From NCBI GenBank assembly GCA_003991915.1, contig RQTK01000238.1, forward strand, positions 124,993 to 188,992: DNA of 64,000 nucleotides. Direction: 5' to 3'. Under the pieces are notes generated by a model. That model had not been told where the DNA came from. It was given only the letters and a program-made list of their open reading frames with translations, and did no database searches. Positions within the stretch are counted from its first letter, which is position 1. Every line of letters starts with the position of its first letter. The stretch comes from Elysia chlorotica (Eukaryota; Mollusca; Gastropoda; Plakobranchidae). This document shows, in pieces, positions 58,701 to 64,000 of this stretch. Made by a program: the position numbers and the translations under genes.

Positions 58701-60341
58701 CGATACATCTAAAAATGATCATAGAGGTTTTTGCAGTTCACCTGTTTTAAAGAAAATTTTCAGGCATTCTTTTTTTTTACAATTATTTTCAGGCTGCTTG
58801 TGATGCTAACATGATGTTCATAGACTGTATTTCCCGTTATCCTGGTAGTGTGCCGGATGCTCATATTCTTCATGAATCTGGTAGGTTGAATCTCACTGCT
58901 TGTAGTCCTATAGCTGAGAAATTGCAATCAAAGCTGCTTTGGTTTATTTCCAAGTGTCATAACTGAAAACGCAAACATGTTAAAAAATATTGAGTTACTA
59001 GCCCTGTTCTGTGGACTAATTTGAAAATTAGTCATTTACAAGATTATACCCCATAGTACCCAGCTAACTGAAAATCGAGTTTGGAGGCATCAGCTTAACA
59101 TGCAGTGCCCACCCAAATTTTTAACTATATCTAGAATAATGAAAACTGCAGTAATAACGAAATCATATTTTTCTCCTTTTTTTCGCCCTATAATTTATTT
59201 TGAAAATAAGGGGAACTTAGATCAGCTATCCTTGCGAATACATGTAACAAGAAAATTGAGAGTAGATATGCCCTAAGCCCAACTTCAAGAAAAATTGGGA
59301 GAGGTGTTGAAAGATTTAAATAATTGCCTCAGGAAAATTATCAGTGCGAGATATTTGGATAACAAACGGTCTATTACAACGACGAAATTTGCACAAAATG
59401 CAAGGACACATAATAATTGCAAAATACAACAAAGGTATTTATCATTTTCAAAAAATAAAAATTGGGAAAATGATAAAATATTTCCTAACTCAATAATAAT
59501 ATCTAAGTATTAATTAAGGAACAGACTTAAATAATTTATTTTCCATTTAAATTGTTACAATTTTTAAAGCTTTATTTGTTTGTAGACTCTTTGTTGTTAA
59601 CATTCATTTTTTAGAAAACATAAAAAAAAATTGACCTATAAAATTATGTTCTTGGATGGTAACCGTTTTAACTGGAACAAGCAAAAGGCAATATACTGTA
59701 GTCTAAATAGCATGTTGATTTAATAAATAGAAATTTTTTTTTACTGATTGTTTATTATGTGACTGAGGAAGTTGATATGCAAATACATCCAAGTAATTTA
59801 GTTAATTACAATGACTCCATAATCCTTATATAATTTATTTTATCAAAATTGCGTAATGCTTCTATTTTCCTTCCACTGTAATATTCCAGGACTATACAGA
59901 GCAATGGAACGCCAGCCCAGGGACATCAATGGCATCATTTTAGGGGACAGCAGTTACCCGATTCGGGAATGGCTGCTTACTCCATTTCAGATGCCTCAAG
60001 ACATAATGGAAGCGAACTTCAATTCAGCCCATGAGATGACAAGAGATGTAATTCGAAAGTCTTTTACACTCCTCAAGAAAAGGTTCCGCTCTTTACAAAC
60101 AGGTTACAGGCTGGACCCTGAAACTGCCTGTAAGGCAATATACTCTTGTTTTGTTCTACACAACATAGCGTTGACTTGGAAAATACCTCTTTTAGAAGAT
60201 GCAAATCAAGAAGTGGATACTGCACTTGATATGCCTGATCTTCCATATCAAATGACTGGTTTTGAAGATGAGCAAGAGAGAACTAAGACTGAGGCAGGCA
60301 TGTTCCTCAGGTGTCAAATTGCAAGAGGGTTTTTTCAGTAA
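55771..60341 (+). CDS. HARBI1-like PIF/Harbinger transposase-derived protein (5 exons)
   Basis: Exons 55771-56077, 56599-56704, 57797-57920, 58793-58880 and 59890-60341 join in phase to 358 residues; human HARBI1 has 349. The N-terminal part has the usual Harbinger segment (RFPRWAILQLTDLI, LKYLAGGSFQDAVGENLGL, TVSRTLHRVLDAL). The DDE_Tnp_4-like nuclease fold follows: AAIDCIHVKIKAP with D151, SVPDAHIL with D201, ILGDSSYPIREWLLTPF with D228, then NSAHEMTRDVIRKSFTLLKKRF and the helix CKAIYSCFVLHNIAL. In HARBI1 the matching stretch reads VIEKTF, with the glutamate 36 residues after the GDS aspartate. Here that position is R264, so nuclease activity is doubtful. The intact frame across four clean introns suggests a retained host gene or a young element. 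ATG at 55771 was chosen as the first in-frame ATG. No terminal inverted repeats were found around the whole gene. Confidence 0.92.
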
Positions 60342-60430
60342 CTTCATTTGCATTATGTTTTATCTCACTAAATCAGGAATTTTTGTCAATATTATATAAA
60401 TGTAGTAATCTCCTTTTAAAATGGTCATCT

Positions 60431-60436
60431 ATTAAA
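60431..60436 (+). terminator. Candidate polyadenylation signal (ATTAAA) of the HARBI1-like gene
   Basis: ATTAAA occurs 90 nt after the TAA stop at 60339-60341. It is the first recognised signal variant downstream of the gene. Evidence is positional only. Confidence 0.3.
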
Positions 60437-60959
60437 AGCTTCAAATGCATCCTCCATTGATAATCAATCTTTAAAGGCACTTCAATACTTTACTTTCTCT
60501 CTTTCATTTTATTTGTTTGTTTTTTTACTTACCAAATTGGAATTTTATGGAATTTTCTAATACATAACTAACATCATAATTTTTGTGTATATTGTTTTTT
60601 TGTTTGTTTGTTGTTCTTGTAATTTTTGAAGTGTAATTGATTATGAAAGTGATGATACAGTAGGTGTTTTTAGAGTATGAATAGAATGAGTAAACTTTCA
60701 GTGAATTTCTGCTTTTGCAGAGCCTTGGTTTAAATTTGTTTATTAGTAATTTATGCCATCTTCATATTTGTAACAAACGTGCATTGAAACATAATTGTAA
60801 ATGTAATCCTTTCCTGAGCTCTAACAGATCTCAGCAAATCACCTGACATTATTTGAAATTCAGAGTATACAGAAACTCTGTTTTTCAGCTAAAAAATCAC
60901 AACCAACTTTCTAATGCTACTTTGTATAAACTTTGATCCCATGAGGGCATGATGTCTAA

Positions 60960-61324
60960 AAGTCCGTTTATACAGAGCGTGAAAGCGAATGCAAATGCAA
61001 ACAAGGTTTTTCGTCCTGGAATGGTTGAGTCATTTTACAGAGGAACTGTTCAAATCGACTGCGAACGCAAATACATGTACTTGTTCGCACGGTGGATCGC
61101 CTAGATTGCCCCAAGAGCGAATTCTTAAGAAAGCGCAGTGGCTTTCTTGCTATCAAGTTGTATCAACTAATCAGCTACCACCTCCCATGCATCATTTCCG
61201 AAAATAGAAACTTAAAGGCACAGGGAATTGGAGAGAAAGTTGGACTGACATGTATGTGATCGAAAAGGTTGCGTTTGCGTTTATGTTGGTCGCATTCATG
61301 TTCACACTCTGTATAAACGGAGCT
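60960..61324. mobile_element. Harbinger-type MITE, 365 bp, with TAA target duplications
   Basis: The left end AAGTCCGTTTATACAGAGCG and the reverse complement of the right end (AGCTCCGTTTATACAGAGTG) form inverted repeats. The similarity continues through GTGAA and GAATGC to about 40 bp. Direct TAA repeats flank it (60957-60959 and 61325-61327), the target size and sequence of PIF/Harbinger elements. It has no coding capacity. Confidence 0.75.
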
Positions 61325-61492
61325 TAAAAATTTGCTTCCCAAATAGTTTTTTCCTGCAAGCAAACCAGGGTTGTCGTCTGTATTCTTTTGGACAAAACAT
61401 TTAATACAGTGGTACCCACTTACAATTATTACCAATAATCTATGACTTATTTAAACTTTTATAGAGATACCAGTTTCACCTTTTTTTCCTTG

Positions 61493-61675
61493 GAGCGTGG
61501 AACCCTGGGGTAAAAAATTAGCTTCTGACGTAGAAGGTCCGTGGCTCAAACCCCGCTCTTGCGACTTGGTCTCTATTTTGTTTCCATGTCAGTGTGATAA
61601 TGTGACAGGCTAAGACATAGTCATGGTATCCCTGCAGTGTCTCTATCTGACGTTGGACACGAAGCAACAATAAAC
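61493..61675 (+). mobile_element. SINE copy 9 (shortened body)
   Basis: The head GGGGTAAAAAATTAGCTTCT is followed by a B-box-like GTGGCTCAAACCCC. The body contains CATGTCAGTGTGATAATGTG, GACAGGCTAAGACATAGTCA and TGGTATCCC, then ends TCTGACGTTGGACACGAAGC followed by AACAATAAA. Middle body blocks are missing. Confidence 0.75.
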
Positions 61676-62844
61676 TCTGTTTAATATATATATAAAATAA
61701 ACTCTTAAGCTGTCCCAAAGAGGTTTATCAAGCGTTTTCCACTGTATGTCAGAAACTGGCCCTCAAAAAATTATGCATAAGCTTTGCAGTACGAATATTT
61801 TATTTCAGCTAATTTTGACAGGTGCATATCTTTGCCCAACTCTATTTTAAAGATGGTATTCCTGCACTTACTCTCCAACAAATAGATATTTATTTCTCTA
61901 TTTATGTATGATTTGAAACAAGAAAACAAAACAAAGTAACCACCACTAATGTATATACTTATGAATTATAAGCTCACTGTTAGTGAAAGTGAATTTTCAA
62001 AAAATCTTTCACTTACAGTTACATTACAATTTTATAGATACTGGTGTACCAAAAAACGTGTACATTTTTGTTTCATCTAGACTTGATTACACCTATGATT
62101 GCTTCCTTATATTATAATTGCATCCATTTTTTATATATAGACTGAGCTGAATTTCAAAATCAATTTGCTTAGCCCCTAAGACAAATAAGAGAGATTCTCA
62201 AGATAACATTTCTCATTGTAACATCGGTATTGCCAGGCCTACATTAGTTTTTACAACTTAGGGTCAGGAAGTTATTATTTTGGTGCCAAGTTTTATCACT
62301 TACCAAATGTCTTAGACCTACATAAGTCTTAAATACCTACCAAAAGTAGATCAGTTAAATGGTACATGTGGCAATATACTAAATCGATTTTTTAAAAGAT
62401 ATCTGAAAAACTAAAAATTTTCCAATATCAAGAAGTAAAATGAGAATAATTTTCCATGCAAACGTATAAAAATATAGATACTAAGATTGTACAGAAAAAA
62501 ATCTCTCATTAGGCTTGTTCCAACAAGTCTTTTGATGAAACATGTGTGTTGTAGTAGTCGTATGGCATGCTTAAACCTATATAATAAGATAACATGTTTG
62601 TACATTAAAGAGATGGTAATATAAAGAGTTGTTGGACTTCTGGTGTTATTTTTTCCTTTTGAGAATTCTAATGAAGAATAATACTTTTCAAAGTGTTGAA
62701 GTTTTGTTTTCGTGAAATTATATACAAAATACAATATATCTTTTTTTAATTTTTTTTTCAAGTTTATTTTTCATAAAATGCATTGTATTTATTATAATCA
62801 AACTTTCACTCACTATTATCACATAGTTAACGGTTTAGCTTATC

Positions 62845-62995
62845 CAAGTCATCCTAGTATTATTGTTAACTGCGCTAAGGCACTAACAAATTCCAGTTTG
62901 GCGCAAATTTGCCTAGTCAGTGGAGCTCTGAGCTGATGAGGAAGTTGTCCAAGGTTCAGATCGTAGCTAGGTCCACTTCTTGGGATACAATTCTT
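62845..62995 (+). mobile_element. Possible SINE-like segment with a weak B box
   Basis: GTCAGTGGAGCTCTGAGC, then AAGGTTCAGATCG about 25 bases later, loosely resembles A- and B-box spacing. The segment is richer in GC than its surroundings. No second copy was seen in the window. Confidence 0.3.
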
Positions 62996-63329
62996 ATGAA
63001 AACTGAATAGACTTAAATCAGACCTAAAAGATGAAAAGAATTTATATGAAAAAAAAAGAAAAAAAAAAAGGATTTTTTGTTTTTGTTTCAATATTATTTA
63101 GCTATTTCCATTCTTCCATTAGTTTGTTCGTATCGATTTTCTCTCTACAAACTACGTCAACATAAAAAGTATTAAATACACAAATATCGCCTATTCATAG
63201 AGACAAATCTTTTGATTCCTAACAAATCGCTGAGTTATCTTCAACGAAGAATAACATTATTTTATTTGCCATGTTATGTCTGTCTTTCTGTCTCGGTGTC
63301 TGCCTCTGTTCCTGTCTGTATGTTTTATT

Positions 63330-63404
<75 letters not shown>

Positions 63405-63410
63405 ATCTGT
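63330..63410. repeat. (CT)n microsatellite
   Basis: CT array with one TTTC interruption. Confidence 0.95.
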
Positions 63411-63834
63411 ATATCTCTATGCAACTAGAACCAAATTCAAATAATCATCGTCAATGAATTGATTGAGCGGAAAGAAATGTACGCTTTGTTTTATCTATAA
63501 TCCTTAGAGTTTATCAGAGCTACATGTATTATTTCCCTTTCTGTGCCTCTCATTATTTTGTTCAAATGTATATACATTTTTTTGAAAATAAATTTGGCCT
63601 ATTTCGAAAGAGAAATCTTTTAAAGCTAACAGTAACAAACCACTTAAGTCGCTTCAACCGGGAAAAACATAATTGGAAATTTTTTTTTTTTTTTTTTTAA
63701 TGGACGGTGGGGATTATTTTACATGTCTCGAGTATTCATCTTTATCTACCCGCCCTTGGCATCTGCCTTTCTGTCTTGTCTTGTATAACTGTTTGTCTTT
63801 TTTAATCTCTTTGTCTGCATGTCTGTCCGTTTGT

Positions 63835-63837
<3 letters not shown>

Positions 63838-63893
<56 letters not shown>

Positions 63894-64000
63894 CCCCCTC
63901 TCTCTCTCTCTCTTTGTCTGTCTCTTTTTCTCTCTCGTCTCTTTTTACCTTTTATCTCCCACGCTCACTCTCTGTCTCTCTGCCTTTTTGTCTTTCTCTC
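63838..64000. repeat. (CT)n microsatellite running to the window edge
   Basis: CT array at 63838-63892, then pyrimidine-rich sequence with CTGT and TTTT interruptions. Confidence 0.9.

Larger units (their letters stand above)
60437..64000. other. Downstream flank of the HARBI1-like gene, no gene recognised
   Basis: Contains the Harbinger-type MITE, SINE copy 9, a possible SINE-like segment and CT microsatellites. No coding exon was recognised. Confidence 0.5.

Noticed and set aside
55133-61324. The HARBI1-like gene plus flanks as one autonomous Harbinger element
   Set aside because: The MITE ends (TCCGTTTATACAG) were not found upstream of the gene, and the MITE is complete by itself with its own target duplications.

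Overview
The window looks like nuclear DNA from an invertebrate animal, most likely a mollusc and probably a gastropod. This is an inference from its low GC content, intron-rich genes with consensus GT-AG borders, very dense (CT)n/(GA)n and other microsatellites, tRNA-derived SINEs, and repeated CTAGATCT-type motifs. There is no bacterial-style gene organisation, and most long open frames are read-through of microsatellites.

Three host genes can be assembled with consistent reading phase at every junction. (1) 6923-39294, plus strand: a 17-exon gene for a 727-residue secreted, cysteine-rich protein. It has a signal peptide, two related extracellular modules, a ShKT-like six-cysteine motif between them and a hydrophobic C-terminus. 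It resembles the animal proteins annotated only with domains of unknown function (DUF7042-DUF7045 type, from memory). Its first intron is 18.4 kb. (2) 47895-55132, minus strand: an 11-exon mitochondrial lipoyl synthase gene (LIAS), complete at 382 residues. (3) 55771-60341, plus strand: a 5-exon, 358-residue HARBI1-like protein derived from a PIF/Harbinger transposase. The residue expected to be the catalytic glutamate is arginine. Genes 2 and 3 are head to head, with 638 bp between start codons, and that gap is full of TCTAGATC motifs.

The remainder is repeats. At the left end a decayed LINE on the minus strand (about 130-1420) abuts a SINE tail. Copies of one SINE body with varying tRNA-like heads lie at 1, 2.5, 11.6, 12.0, 19.0, 31.5, 47.0, 54.6 and 61.5 kb, and an unrelated tRNA-derived SINE lies at 7.26 kb. 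A decayed GIY-YIG (Penelope-like) fragment is at 15.3-15.7 kb. Four copies of a small palindromic element lie in or just downstream of the 3' half of gene 1. A Tigger/pogo-like MITE is at 44.4-44.8 kb. A 365-bp Harbinger-type MITE with TAA target duplications sits about 600 bp downstream of the HARBI1-like gene. There are also a recent ~190-bp direct duplication (8.5/9.4 kb), a GT-rich diverged minisatellite (16.8-17.3 kb) and many microsatellites. One undetermined base (n) lies in a microsatellite at 9746.

The three genes show no obvious shared pathway. LIAS is a housekeeping mitochondrial enzyme, the HARBI1-like gene is a domesticated or residual transposase, and gene 1 is an extracellular protein of unknown function.
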